Assembly (NCBI GenBank): GCA_003151875.1
Contig: PLYW01000302.1
Coordinates: forward strand, 1 to 36,318
DNA length: 36,318 bases
Direction: 5' to 3'
DNA from: Acidobacteriaceae bacterium
GTDB lineage: Bacteria; Acidobacteriota; Terriglobia; Terriglobales; Acidobacteriaceae
Shown here: positions 15,393 through 23,437 of the stretch, one piece after another
How positions within the stretch are numbered: position 1 is the stretch's first letter
Layout: each line of letters begins with the position of its first letter
The notes under the pieces: generated by a model
The model's input: only the letters and a program-made list of their open reading frames with translations
Told to the model about the DNA's origin: nothing
Database searches by the model: none
Made by a program: the position numbers and the translations under genes

Positions 15393-17912
15393 ATGGCACG
15401 CACCACCATCCTGGACTACCTCGATAACTTCCGCCGCCACGCTCGCGAGGTGGCCTACGCTCAACATCGCGGTTATCGCATGCAGCGATGGACGTACGGC
15501 GATGTGCTGAGCAACGCCTATCGCTTTGCGCGCGAGCTGGAGCAGCGCGGCATCGGCAAGGGCGACAAGGTCATTCTTTGGGGCGAGAACTGCGCGGAGT
15601 GGGTGGTCGCCTTTTTCGGATGCTTGCTGCGCGGCGCCATCGCGGTGCCCATTGACAAGATCGCGGCCCCGGATTTCGCCCAGCGTGTCGCCCAACAGGT
15701 GGATGCCAGGCTCTGTGTTGGCTCAATGCAGAACCACATCCCGGGCATCGCAGAGATCAACCTGGAAACCCTGCGCGAGCAACTCGCGGCGCTCTCCGAT
15801 CAGCCCGTGGCTCCCCCGCCGCTCACGCGCGACGATGTTGTGCAGATTGTCTTCACCTCCGGCACGACTGCCGAGCCGCGTGGTGTAGTCATTACTCATG
15901 GCAACATCCTGGCCAACTTGGAGCCGCTGGAGCGCGAGATCGGCGAATACCTCCGCTACGAGCGCATTTTTCATCCGCTGCGATTCTTGAATCTGCTGCC
16001 CCTCAGCCACGTCTTTGGGCAATTCCTCGGGATCTTCCTGCCGCAATTGCTGGCGGCCACCGTGATCTTCCAAGACACGCTGAACCCGACGGAAGTTCTG
16101 CATGCCATCAAGAAAGAACGCGTATCGGTGGTAGTCGCGGTACCGCGCCTGATGGAGTCGCTAAAAGACAAACTGCTGCGCGATTTCGACGCGGCGGGCC
16201 GGCAGGAGTGGTTCCAACGACAATTCGAAGCCGCAAACAACCAGCACTTCGTGCAACGCTGGTGGCGCTTCCGGAAAATTCACAACCAATTCGGATGGAA
16301 GTTTTGGGCCTTCATCTCGGGAGGCGCAGCGCTCGACGGCGAGACCGAAGAATTCTGGCGCCGTCTGAGCTTCGTGGTCATTCAGGGCTACGGCCTCACC
16401 GAGACAACGTCGCTGATCTCTCTAAATCATCCCTTTCGCACCGGCAAACGCTCGATTGGCAAAGTACTCGAGGGCCGCGAGATCAAGCTCGATGAGAACG
16501 GCGAAATCCTGGTGCGCGGTGCCAATGTCGCCGCCGGTTATTGGCAGGGAAAGGAACTGAAGCCGGTGTTGAATGAGGAAGGTTGGTTTCGCACTGGCGA
16601 CCTTGGCGAACTCGACGCGGAGGGCAATCTCTATTTCAAGGGCCGCAAGAAAAATGTCATCGTGACGCGCGAAGGGATGAACATTTATCCCGAGGACCTC
16701 GAAAATGCGCTGCGCCAGCCCGCGATACTCGACTGCGTCGTCGTCGGCCTGGAGCAGGGAGTCAACGCCGAGCCTTGCGCCGTTCTCATTCTGCGAGACT
16801 CGACCGATCCAGAGGCAGTCGTCAGGCGTGCCAACCAGCAGCTCGCGGAGTATCAGCAGATGCGCCGCTGGTTCGTGTGGCCCGAGCAGGACTTCCCGCG
16901 CACTCCCACGCTGAAGCCCAGGATCGCCGCCATCCAGCAGGCGGTGCAGCAACACTTCGCCTCGGGCAATGTCGGAGCCAGCGCGCCGAGGGGAGCTCTG
17001 GTGGACCTGATCGCGCGCATCACTGGACGCAGCACCGGCCCGCTCGCCCCCGATGCCAGGCTCGACGAAGATCTGGACCTTAGTTCCATGGACCGCGTCG
17101 AACTGATGAGCGCGCTGGAAGACCGTTACCAGGTCGATCTCAACGAGGCGAACTTCGCCAGCGTCAGCACGGTTGGCGATCTCGAACGTTTGCTGCGCGG
17201 GCCGCAGAAGTCGCCGCAGAGCGGCTATCGGTATCCGCGATGGGCGCAGCGCTGGCCTATCACCTGGATTCGCAACTTCATCTACTATCTGCTTACCTGG
17301 CCGGCGACCATGATCATGGCTCACCCCAAGATCGTTGGCCGCGAGAACCTGCGCGGTATCGACGGGCCGTTCCTCATCAGTTGCAATCACGTTACCTACA
17401 TCGATGTTGGCTTCGCGCTGATCGCGCTTCCGCCCCGGGTGCGGCACAAGCTCGCGGTTGGCATGTGGGGAGAGATGCTGTGGGAGATGTGGCGACCGCC
17501 TCAAACCTGGAATCCCTTCGTGCGTTTGGCGTATCGCGCCGGCTACTATCTGGTGGTTGCCCTGTTCAACGTCTTTCCGCTGCCGCAGCAGTCGGGCGTG
17601 CGCGAGAGTTTCGCCTACGCCGGTGAATCGGTGGACCGCGGCTACAGCGTTCTGGTTTACCCCGAAGGTGTGCGCACGCCGGATGGCAAGCCGTCGCCCT
17701 TCCGCTCGGGTGTCGGAATGCTGGCTTCAAGGCTGAACGTCCCGGTTGTTCCCATGCGCATCGATGGATTGTACCCGATGAAAATGGCCGGGCACAAAAT
17801 CGCGCGCCCCGGAGAGCTGGCGGTCGTGATCGGCAAGCCCATGCGCTTTCCGCCGGAAACCCCCGCGGAGGAAATCACCAAGCAGCTCGAACACATCACG
17901 TCGTCCATGTGA
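15393..17912 (+). CDS. Tri-domain acyl-activating enzyme / acyl carrier protein / PlsC acyltransferase
   Basis: An 839-residue fusion. Residues 1 to about 530 form an ANL-superfamily adenylation enzyme: phosphate-binding FTSGTTAEPRG at 154-164, the motif GYGLTETT at about 335-342, GWFRTGDLGELD, and the hinge region with GRKKNVIVTREGMNIYPED. Residues of about 530-605 are an acyl carrier domain with DLDLSSMDRVEL; Ser565 is the likely phosphopantetheine site. Residues of about 635-839 are a PlsC/LPLAT acyltransferase with H666-x4-D671 (NHVTYID) and E758-G-V-R761. The expected reaction is ATP-dependent activation of a fatty acid, loading on the built-in carrier, and transfer to a lysophospholipid or similar acceptor at the membrane. 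E. coli Aas has the acyltransferase first and no carrier domain. No phosphopantetheinyl transferase is nearby. Confidence 0.9.
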   Translation: MARTTILDYLDNFRRHAREVAYAQHRGYRMQRWTYGDVLSNAYRFARELEQRGIGKGDKVILWGENCAEWVVAFFGCLLRGAIAVPIDKIAAPDFAQRVAQQVDARLCVGSMQNHIPGIAEINLETLREQLAALSDQPVAPPPLTRDDVVQIVFTSGTTAEPRGVVITHGNILANLEPLEREIGEYLRYERIFHPLRFLNLLPLSHVFGQFLGIFLPQLLAATVIFQDTLNPTEVLHAIKKERVSVVVAVPRLMESLKDKLLRDFDAAGRQEWFQRQFEAANNQHFVQRWWRFRKIHNQFGWKFWAFISGGAALDGETEEFWRRLSFVVIQGYGLTETTSLISLNHPFRTGKRSIGKVLEGREIKLDENGEILVRGANVAAGYWQGKELKPVLNEEGWFRTGDLGELDAEGNLYFKGRKKNVIVTREGMNIYPEDLENALRQPAILDCVVVGLEQGVNAEPCAVLILRDSTDPEAVVRRANQQLAEYQQMRRWFVWPEQDFPRTPTLKPRIAAIQQAVQQHFASGNVGASAPRGALVDLIARITGRSTGPLAPDARLDEDLDLSSMDRVELMSALEDRYQVDLNEANFASVSTVGDLERLLRGPQKSPQSGYRYPRWAQRWPITWIRNFIYYLLTWPATMIMAHPKIVGRENLRGIDGPFLISCNHVTYIDVGFALIALPPRVRHKLAVGMWGEMLWEMWRPPQTWNPFVRLAYRAGYYLVVALFNVFPLPQQSGVRESFAYAGESVDRGYSVLVYPEGVRTPDGKPSPFRSGVGMLASRLNVPVVPMRIDGLYPMKMAGHKIARPGELAVVIGKPMRFPPETPAEEITKQLEHITSSM

Positions 17913-18025
17913 GCGGGGCTTGAGAAACTGACCCCCTCTGTGACGCGCCTCCTAGCCCTCGTATGGGCAGAAATGATAACAATACTTGTTTGGCCCTCGG
18001 GTATGATTTCGTCCCTGTTGATTTC

Positions 18026-18069
18026 GGGGCGCAAGGCGCCCCACCGAAGCCGGGTTTTGCTTGGGTGGG
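18026..18069 (+). promoter_or_regulatory. Two adjoining hairpins in the leader of the tricarboxylate operon
   Basis: Hairpin A: GGGGCGC (18026-18032), loop AAG, GCGCCCC (18036-18042). Hairpin B: CCCACCGAAGC (18040-18050) with GCTTGGGTGGG (18059-18069), one mismatch. The two share bases 18040-18042, so they compete at their junction. Hairpin B ends ten bases before the ribosome site of the HD-domain gene. This could be a mutually exclusive regulatory leader or a decayed intergenic repeat; the sequence alone does not decide. Confidence 0.4.
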
Positions 18070-18090
18070 GGATTTTGCGGGGGAGTAGCG

Positions 18091-18633
18091 ATGCGCGAAG
18101 CGGTACTTAAATTGTGGCCTGAGATCGAGTGGATTAAGGCGCCCGAGCTGCGTGAGCAGGTCACCAAGACCTGGCAGCGCGCCCTCGAACTCAGCCCGCT
18201 CACGCCAGACGACCTCAACCGCATCCCGTTCACCTTGCTGGTGCCAAACTGCCCCACGACTTTCATGGAGCACAAGCGCTGCGTGGTGCACATCGCGCGC
18301 ACGGCGGCCGAGAGCATGAAGGAATTTATGGGGCGCGCGCTGCCCATTGATATGGACACGGTGATTGCGGGCGCGATCCTGGCCGATGTCGGCAAGCTGC
18401 TGGAGTACGAAAACGTGGACGGCAAGACCCGCCAGAGCAAGCGCGGCGAGCTGCTGCGCCATCCCTTTACCGGCGTGGCGCTGGCGATGGAATGCGGAGT
18501 GCCCGACGCGGTGTGCCATATTATTGCGGCGCACGCCGCCGAAGGCGATCTGGTAAAGCGCACCACCGAGGCCTACATCGTGCACCACGCCGATTTCATG
18601 GCCTTTCTGCCGTTCAAGAACCTGGCGAAATAG
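18091..18633 (+). CDS. HD-domain protein with altered HD doublet
   Basis: Soluble protein of 180 residues with the layout of HD-superfamily phosphohydrolases: His61 (MEHKRCVVHIAR), the helix GAILADVGKLLEY at 94-106, His124, His148 and Asp168 (HHADF). In active HD enzymes the central motif is His-Asp; here the His is Ala98 followed by Asp99. Several other metal-type His residues are kept, so the protein may bind metal differently or be regulatory. The ATG at 18091 follows GGGGGAG at about 18079-18085. It is the first gene of the operon, 23 bases before the MmgE/PrpD gene. The substrate is unknown. Confidence 0.75.
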   Translation: MREAVLKLWPEIEWIKAPELREQVTKTWQRALELSPLTPDDLNRIPFTLLVPNCPTTFMEHKRCVVHIARTAAESMKEFMGRALPIDMDTVIAGAILADVGKLLEYENVDGKTRQSKRGELLRHPFTGVALAMECGVPDAVCHIIAAHAAEGDLVKRTTEAYIVHHADFMAFLPFKNLAK

Positions 18634-18656
18634 AAGAAAACGAGGAGAAGACTCTG

Positions 18657-20093
18657 ATGTCAACCACAACTGCGCCAGCGCCGAGCCAAGCGGCCGCCAA
18701 GCCGACGATCACGGCGATCATGGCGCAATGGGCCGCCGGTCTGAAGTTCGAGCAGCTCTCTCCAGACGCGGTGTATCAGGCCAAGCGCTTCTTGCTCGAC
18801 AGCATTGGCTGCGCGCTTGGCGGCTACCAGCAGCATGACGTCATGATCGCGTTGGGAGTGCTGAACGAAATTGCAGGTCGGAGCGGTGCAACTGTGATCG
18901 GCAGCGGCCAGCAGATGGATGTGGTGTCGGCGTCGCTGGCCAACGCGCTGATGATTCGCTGCATGGACTATAACGACATTTACTGGAAGCAGGACCCGTC
19001 GCATCCGTCGGACATTTTTTCCGCGGCAATGGCGGCCGGTGAGCGTGCCGGCAGCGATGGGCGCGAACTCATCGTCGGTCTGGTGCTGGGCCACGAATTT
19101 GAGATGCGTCTATGCGAAGCGGCCTTCCCCGGCATTCGCGAGCGCGGCTGGCATCATGCCACGTTGACCGCATTCGTCTCGCCGATCGTGGCCGGACGCA
19201 TGCTGTGCCTCAGCGCCGACCAAATTCAGCACGCCATCGGCATCGGCGCCAGCGCGCGCGCCACCCTGGGCGCAGTCACCGCCGGCAAACTGACCATGAT
19301 GAAGAACACCGTCGATCCCATGGCCACGCAGAGCGGCGTGCTGGCCGCCTTGCTGGCGGAAAAGGGATATACCGGCCCCGAGCATGTGATCGATGGTAAA
19401 GAAGGGTTGGTCCATTGCTTCGGGCCGGAGTGGAAGCTGAATATTCTGACCGACGGGCTGGGCGATTCGTGGCGTATCACGCAATGTGGGATGAAGGCGT
19501 TTCCCACCGAAGCCCTGACGCACACGCCAATCTCCGCTGTGCTTGCGCTGGTGAAGGACCACGACCTGAAGCCCAACGACATAGCCAAAGTACACATTCG
19601 CACCACGGCGCGCGGGGCCGACATTCTGAGCGATCCCAGCAAGTACGATCCTCATACCAAGGAGACAGCCGACCACTCGCTCCCATATGTCATTGCTGCT
19701 GCTATCGCCGAACGCCAAGTCACTCCCTTGCAGTTCACTCAGGCGAAGATCATGGACCCGGTGATCCGGGCCCAGCTCAGCAAGATCGCTGTCTCCGCCG
19801 ATCCCGAGATCGAGAAGGTCTTTCCGGCGCTACAGCGCGTGATCGTGATGATCCACACCATCGATGGCCGCGAGTTCACAACCCAGCTTGACTACCCCAA
19901 GGGCGATCCGCGAAATCCGCTGACCGACAAAGAAGTGGAAGAGAAGTTCGAAGCGCTGGCGGAGCCGGTGATGTCGCGCGAAGCCCGTCGTCGCGCCATG
20001 GACGCCATCTGGAACCTGGAGAAGCAGCCGAGCGTGACTGCGCTGATGAAGCTGTTCAAGGCTGACCGGCTACTGGCAGCGGGAGGTCATTGA
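18657..20093 (+). CDS. MmgE/PrpD-family protein (2-methylcitrate dehydratase / aconitate decarboxylase family)
   Basis: The MmgE/PrpD family includes 2-methylcitrate dehydratase and cis-aconitate decarboxylase, which act on tricarboxylates without an iron-sulfur cluster. The 478-residue protein has the family core: AKRFLLDSIGCALGG (about 38-52), ANALMIRCMDYNDIYWKQDPSHPSD (about 97-121) with the conserved Asp/His-rich segment, VLGHEFEMRL, GASARATLGAVTAGKLTMMK and the second domain with MKAFPTEALTHTPI. ATG 18657 has GAGGAGA eight bases upstream; the frame stays open farther upstream but overlaps the HD gene. The stop is one base before the aconitase start, so the two are coupled. Whether the substrate is citrate, methylcitrate or aconitate is undetermined. 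Confidence 0.88.
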   Translation: MSTTTAPAPSQAAAKPTITAIMAQWAAGLKFEQLSPDAVYQAKRFLLDSIGCALGGYQQHDVMIALGVLNEIAGRSGATVIGSGQQMDVVSASLANALMIRCMDYNDIYWKQDPSHPSDIFSAAMAAGERAGSDGRELIVGLVLGHEFEMRLCEAAFPGIRERGWHHATLTAFVSPIVAGRMLCLSADQIQHAIGIGASARATLGAVTAGKLTMMKNTVDPMATQSGVLAALLAEKGYTGPEHVIDGKEGLVHCFGPEWKLNILTDGLGDSWRITQCGMKAFPTEALTHTPISAVLALVKDHDLKPNDIAKVHIRTTARGADILSDPSKYDPHTKETADHSLPYVIAAAIAERQVTPLQFTQAKIMDPVIRAQLSKIAVSADPEIEKVFPALQRVIVMIHTIDGREFTTQLDYPKGDPRNPLTDKEVEEKFEALAEPVMSREARRRAMDAIWNLEKQPSVTALMKLFKADRLLAAGGH

Positions 20094-20094
20094 G

Positions 20095-22059
20095 ATGGGA
20101 CAGACCATCGTCGAAAAGATCGCGCAAGCACACATGTCCGAGGGGCCGAGCCGTCCTCTGCGCGCCGGTGACTTCCTTTCCATCCGGCCTTATCACGTGA
20201 TGACCCACGACAATACCTCGGCGGTCATGAAGAAATTCAAGGCCATCGGCGCGAAGAAGGTGCACGATCCGGCACAGCCGGTCATCACCGCCGATCACGA
20301 TATTCAGAACACGGAGGCGTCGAACCTGGCGAAGTATCGCAGCATGGAGGCGTTTGCGCGCGAGCAGGGCATCGACTTCTATCCGCCGGGCACCGGCATC
20401 GGCCACCAGATCATGGTGGAGAAGGGCTACGTGCTGCCCGGGACATTTGTCGTCGCCTCCGATTCGCACTCCAATATGTATGGCGCACTGGGCGCGATCG
20501 GGACGCCGGTGGTGCGCACCGACGCGGCGGCAATCTGGGCGACGGGTGAGTTCTGGTGGCAGATTCCACGCACCGTGCAGGTTGTGCTCGAAGGCCGGCT
20601 TGCGCCGGGTGCAACCGGCAAAGATGTGATCGTGACGTTGTGCGGACTCTACAACCGTGAAGAAGTGTTGAACGCCGCCGTCGAGTTCACCGGGCCGGGT
20701 GTGGCGTCGCTCAGCATGGATGCGCGACTGACCATCGCCAACATGTCCACCGAGTGGGGAACGTTGGTCGGCTGGTTCCCGGTGGACGAGGTTACGCTGC
20801 TTTACCTCGAAGCGCACAATGAAGAATTGCGGGCGCGGGGGATCACGCGTATTCCCCAAGAGAAATTTGAGGAGTGGCACACGAATCCTCCGGCTCCGGA
20901 CAACGACGCGACGTACGCGGGCCGGATCACGCTGGATCTGGCGGAGGTCACGCCGCATGTTTCGGGTCCGGACACGGTGCAGGTGATGCAGTCGGTCGCC
21001 GAAATCGCGAAAAAGAAAGTCGCCATCCAGAAGGCGTACCTGGTTTCGTGCGTGAACTCGCGGCTGGAAGACCTGGAGGCTGCGGCGAAGGTGCTGCACG
21101 GCAAGAAGGTCGCGGACGGTGTGCAGTTTTATCTTGCGGCGGCCAGTCGCGCGGTACAGGAAGAAGCGGAAAAGCGCGGCGTGTGGCAAACCTTGCTCGA
21201 CGCGGGCGCGCATTCGCTGCCGTCAGGATGTGGGCCGTGCATCGGCCTGGGTACGGGATTGCTCGAAGCGGGCGAGGTTGGTATCTCCGCCACCAATCGC
21301 AATTTCAAGGGGCGGATGGGTTCGCGCGATGCGCAGTGCTATCTTGGCAGTCCCGAAGTCGTCGCCGCTTCCGCCGTCGCCGGCTACATCTGTGGACCTG
21401 CGCAGGCCGAGTATCACGAACTGAAGAAACATTTTGAAGTGCTGGCCACGGGTTCGGCTTCGGCCGAGAAGGTCGAAATCCTGCCCGGGTTTCCGCAGCG
21501 CGTGCGGGGAAGGCTGATCTTCCTGCCGCAGGATAACCTGAATACCGACGGCATTTACGGCAAGGACTACACCTATCGTGAAGACATGACGCCGGAGATG
21601 ATGGCGGGCGTCGTGATGGAAAATTATGATCCGCAGTTTGCTGGGCGCACGCGTGAGGGGGACGTCATAGTCGGAGGCTTCAACTTCGGCACGGGTTCCA
21701 GCCGCGAGCAAGCGGTGACGGCGATGAAATGCAAAGGCATTCCGCTGGTGATTGCGGGTAGTTTCTCGCAGACTTATCTGCGCAACGCGTTCAATAACGG
21801 ATTTCTCTGCATCGAGACGCCGGAGCTGGTGAGCCGGCTGCGCGCAAAGTCTTCCGACGCGGTCGCGCGCAAGGAAAAGACGATTATTCCGGGGGACGAG
21901 GTCGAGGTTGATTTTTCCGCCAGCATCATACGTTACGCAGGCGAGCAGTTCGCCTTCCCGGCGCTGGGCAGCGTGCCGCAGTCGCTGGTGATTGCAGGCG
22001 GAGTGGAGAACCTGGTGAGCCAAAAGCTGGGGCTGAGCACGGTGACGGCGCAGATTTAG
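20095..22059 (+). CDS. Aconitase/homoaconitase-family hydro-lyase
   Basis: Iron-sulfur hydro-lyase that interconverts a 2-hydroxy tricarboxylate with its 3-hydroxy isomer through the aconitate. The 654-residue chain carries the three [4Fe-4S] ligands: Cys319 (LVSCVNSR), Cys379 and Cys382 (SGCGPCIG). The C-terminal swivel domain includes GFNFGTGSSREQAVTAMK and AGSFSQTYLRNAFNNGF. The N-terminal segment RPYHVMTHDNTSAVMKKF and the DHDIQN motif look more like fungal-type homoaconitase (Lys4) than housekeeping AcnA. Both halves (LeuC-like and LeuD-like) are in one chain. The start is ATG 20095, one base after the preceding stop. Citrate, methylcitrate and homocitrate are all possible substrates. 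Confidence 0.88.
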   Translation: MGQTIVEKIAQAHMSEGPSRPLRAGDFLSIRPYHVMTHDNTSAVMKKFKAIGAKKVHDPAQPVITADHDIQNTEASNLAKYRSMEAFAREQGIDFYPPGTGIGHQIMVEKGYVLPGTFVVASDSHSNMYGALGAIGTPVVRTDAAAIWATGEFWWQIPRTVQVVLEGRLAPGATGKDVIVTLCGLYNREEVLNAAVEFTGPGVASLSMDARLTIANMSTEWGTLVGWFPVDEVTLLYLEAHNEELRARGITRIPQEKFEEWHTNPPAPDNDATYAGRITLDLAEVTPHVSGPDTVQVMQSVAEIAKKKVAIQKAYLVSCVNSRLEDLEAAAKVLHGKKVADGVQFYLAAASRAVQEEAEKRGVWQTLLDAGAHSLPSGCGPCIGLGTGLLEAGEVGISATNRNFKGRMGSRDAQCYLGSPEVVAASAVAGYICGPAQAEYHELKKHFEVLATGSASAEKVEILPGFPQRVRGRLIFLPQDNLNTDGIYGKDYTYREDMTPEMMAGVVMENYDPQFAGRTREGDVIVGGFNFGTGSSREQAVTAMKCKGIPLVIAGSFSQTYLRNAFNNGFLCIETPELVSRLRAKSSDAVARKEKTIIPGDEVEVDFSASIIRYAGEQFAFPALGSVPQSLVIAGGVENLVSQKLGLSTVTAQI

Positions 22060-22063
22060 TGGC

Positions 22064-22082
22064 TGTCCCACAATGTGGGACA
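22064..22082. promoter_or_regulatory. Perfect 19-base palindrome after the aconitase gene
   Basis: TGTCCCACAATGTGGGACA: two 9-base arms around one central base, beginning four bases after the aconitase stop. The one-base centre fits a dimeric DNA-binding protein better than an RNA hairpin, though a hairpin with seven or eight pairs is possible. It lies in the only sizeable gap of the operon, ahead of the dehydrogenase gene. The binding factor is unknown. Confidence 0.5.
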
Positions 22083-22112
22083 TAGAGCGGTTGACGGTTA
22101 ATGTGCGTAATA

Positions 22113-22165
22113 GGGGTCCTTCGACTCCGGCGGCCAAAAACGGGCTGTCTTCGCTCAGGATGACA
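22113..22165 (-). repeat. REP-like intergenic repeat, copy 3 (reverse orientation)
   Basis: Read on the minus strand the element starts TTGTCATCCTGAGCGAAGAC and ends GGAGTCGAAGGACCCC, flanking a variable GC-rich centre. The GTCATCxxGAGCG box is shared with the copies at 1033, 3165 and 29948; the distal box is more diverged. It sits in the 151-base gap between the aconitase and dehydrogenase genes. Confidence 0.65.
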
Positions 22166-22210
22166 AATCCATCCGGCGGAATACTCGGTTGTGCAGAGGA
22201 GTTGGCATCC

Positions 22211-23437
22211 ATGGCAAAACATAAAGTCGTGTCCATGCCGGGCGATGGCATTGGCAATCAGGTCCTGCCCGAGGCGATTCGCGTGCTCGACGCCGTCGGT
22301 TTCGAGGCTGAGTACGTACACGCCGATATCGGTTGGGAGTGCTGGACCAAGGAAGGTAATGCTCTTCCCGAGCGCACCATCGAGCTACTGCGCCAGCACA
22401 AGGTCGGTCTGTTCGGCGCCATCACCTCGAAGCCGAAGAAGGAAGCCGAGGCCGAGTTGAGCCCTGCATTACGCGGCAAAGGCCATCAGTATTTCAGCCC
22501 AATTGTTTCCATGCGACAGATCTTCAACCTCGACGTGTGCATGCGACCGTGCCTGTCGTTTCCCGGCAATCCGCTTAACTTCATCCGCAAAAAGCCGTCT
22601 GGCGGGTACGAGGAGCCCAAAGTGGACGTGGTGGTCTTCCGGCAGAACACGGAAGGATTGTATGCGGGAGTGGAGTGGACGAATCCTCCGCAACCAGTAC
22701 GTGACGCATTGCGCACCCACCCGAAGTTCAAGCCCTTCGCCAACGTTGCCGGTGAGGACCTGGCGATTTCGGTACGCATCATTACTCGTCCGGCGGCGCG
22801 ACGGATTTGCGAGACCGCATTCCTTCATGCGCGCAAGCACGACTACAAATCGGTGACCATCTGCGAGAAGCCCAATGTGCTGCGCGAAACTTCGGGCATG
22901 ATGGAAGAAGCTGCCAAGGAAGTACAGAAGCAGTACAGCGACATTGCGCTGTGGTCCACCAACATCGACGCGCAAACCATGTGGCTGACCAAGAACCCGG
23001 AAGAGTATGGCGTGATCGTGGCCAGCAACTTGTTCGGCGATGTCATCAGCGACGCGTTCGCGGGACTGGTTGGCGGGCTTGGGTTTGCGGCTTCCGGCAA
23101 CGTCGGTCAGGAGGTTGCGGTGTTCGAGCCCACGCATGGATCAGCTCCCAAGTATGCCGAGTTAAATCCAGCAATCGTCAACCCGATTGCTATGATTCTT
23201 TCGGCGGCGATGATGCTCGATCATCTCGGCGAGAACGACAAGGCGCGCAGAATTCGCGATGCTATCGCGGCGGTTGTGGCCGAAGGCCAAGTGCGTACCT
23301 ATGACATGATGCGGCTCTCCGGCGGGACGAAATCGCTGGCCCAGGGCGCGGCCTCGACAACGCAGATGACAGACGCCATCCTGGCGAAGCTGGGGGTGAC
23401 AGTGGAGAAGGCTTATGCCGGCAGTGGCAGGAATTAG
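22211..23437 (+). CDS. Isocitrate/isopropylmalate-family dehydrogenase
   Basis: NAD(P)-dependent beta-decarboxylating dehydrogenase of 408 residues. It would oxidise isocitrate (or homoisocitrate/isopropylmalate) to the 2-oxo acid plus CO2, or run in reverse. Signatures are PGDGIGNQVLPEA at the N-terminus, SMRQIFNLDVCMRP (substrate-binding arginines), VFRQNTEGLYAGVEW, CEKPNVLRETSGMM, SNLFGDVISDAFAGLVGGLGFA with metal-ligand aspartates, and FEPTHGSAPKYAELNPAIVNPIAMILSAAMML. The last resembles isocitrate dehydrogenases more than LeuB. ATG 22211 has AGGAG ten bases upstream. The frame is open from 22073, but that part crosses the palindrome and the repeat and is not coding. The end overlaps the citDE start by 23 bases. 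Confidence 0.88.
   Translation: MAKHKVVSMPGDGIGNQVLPEAIRVLDAVGFEAEYVHADIGWECWTKEGNALPERTIELLRQHKVGLFGAITSKPKKEAEAELSPALRGKGHQYFSPIVSMRQIFNLDVCMRPCLSFPGNPLNFIRKKPSGGYEEPKVDVVVFRQNTEGLYAGVEWTNPPQPVRDALRTHPKFKPFANVAGEDLAISVRIITRPAARRICETAFLHARKHDYKSVTICEKPNVLRETSGMMEEAAKEVQKQYSDIALWSTNIDAQTMWLTKNPEEYGVIVASNLFGDVISDAFAGLVGGLGFAASGNVGQEVAVFEPTHGSAPKYAELNPAIVNPIAMILSAAMMLDHLGENDKARRIRDAIAAVVAEGQVRTYDMMRLSGGTKSLAQGAASTTQMTDAILAKLGVTVEKAYAGSGRN

Noticed and set aside
16422..17504. Minus-strand open frame of about 360 codons opposite the acyl-activating fusion
   Set aside because: The plus strand carries intact catalytic motifs throughout; the antisense frame shows none and has no ribosome site.
20056..21213. 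Long minus-strand open frame (about 385 codons) opposite the aconitase gene
   Set aside because: It is the mirror of a clearly coding GC-rich gene, has no family resemblance and has Arg/His-rich composition typical of antisense frames.
22073..22210. Upstream extension of the dehydrogenase gene to the ATG at 22078 or earlier
   Set aside because: The extension would encode the palindrome and repeat. The family N-terminus (VVSMPGDGIG) fits ATG 22211, which has a ribosome site.
21223..22257. Minus-strand open frame of about 344 codons over the aconitase end and the following gap
   Set aside because: It runs through the palindrome and the REP-like element, and its translation resembles no protein family.
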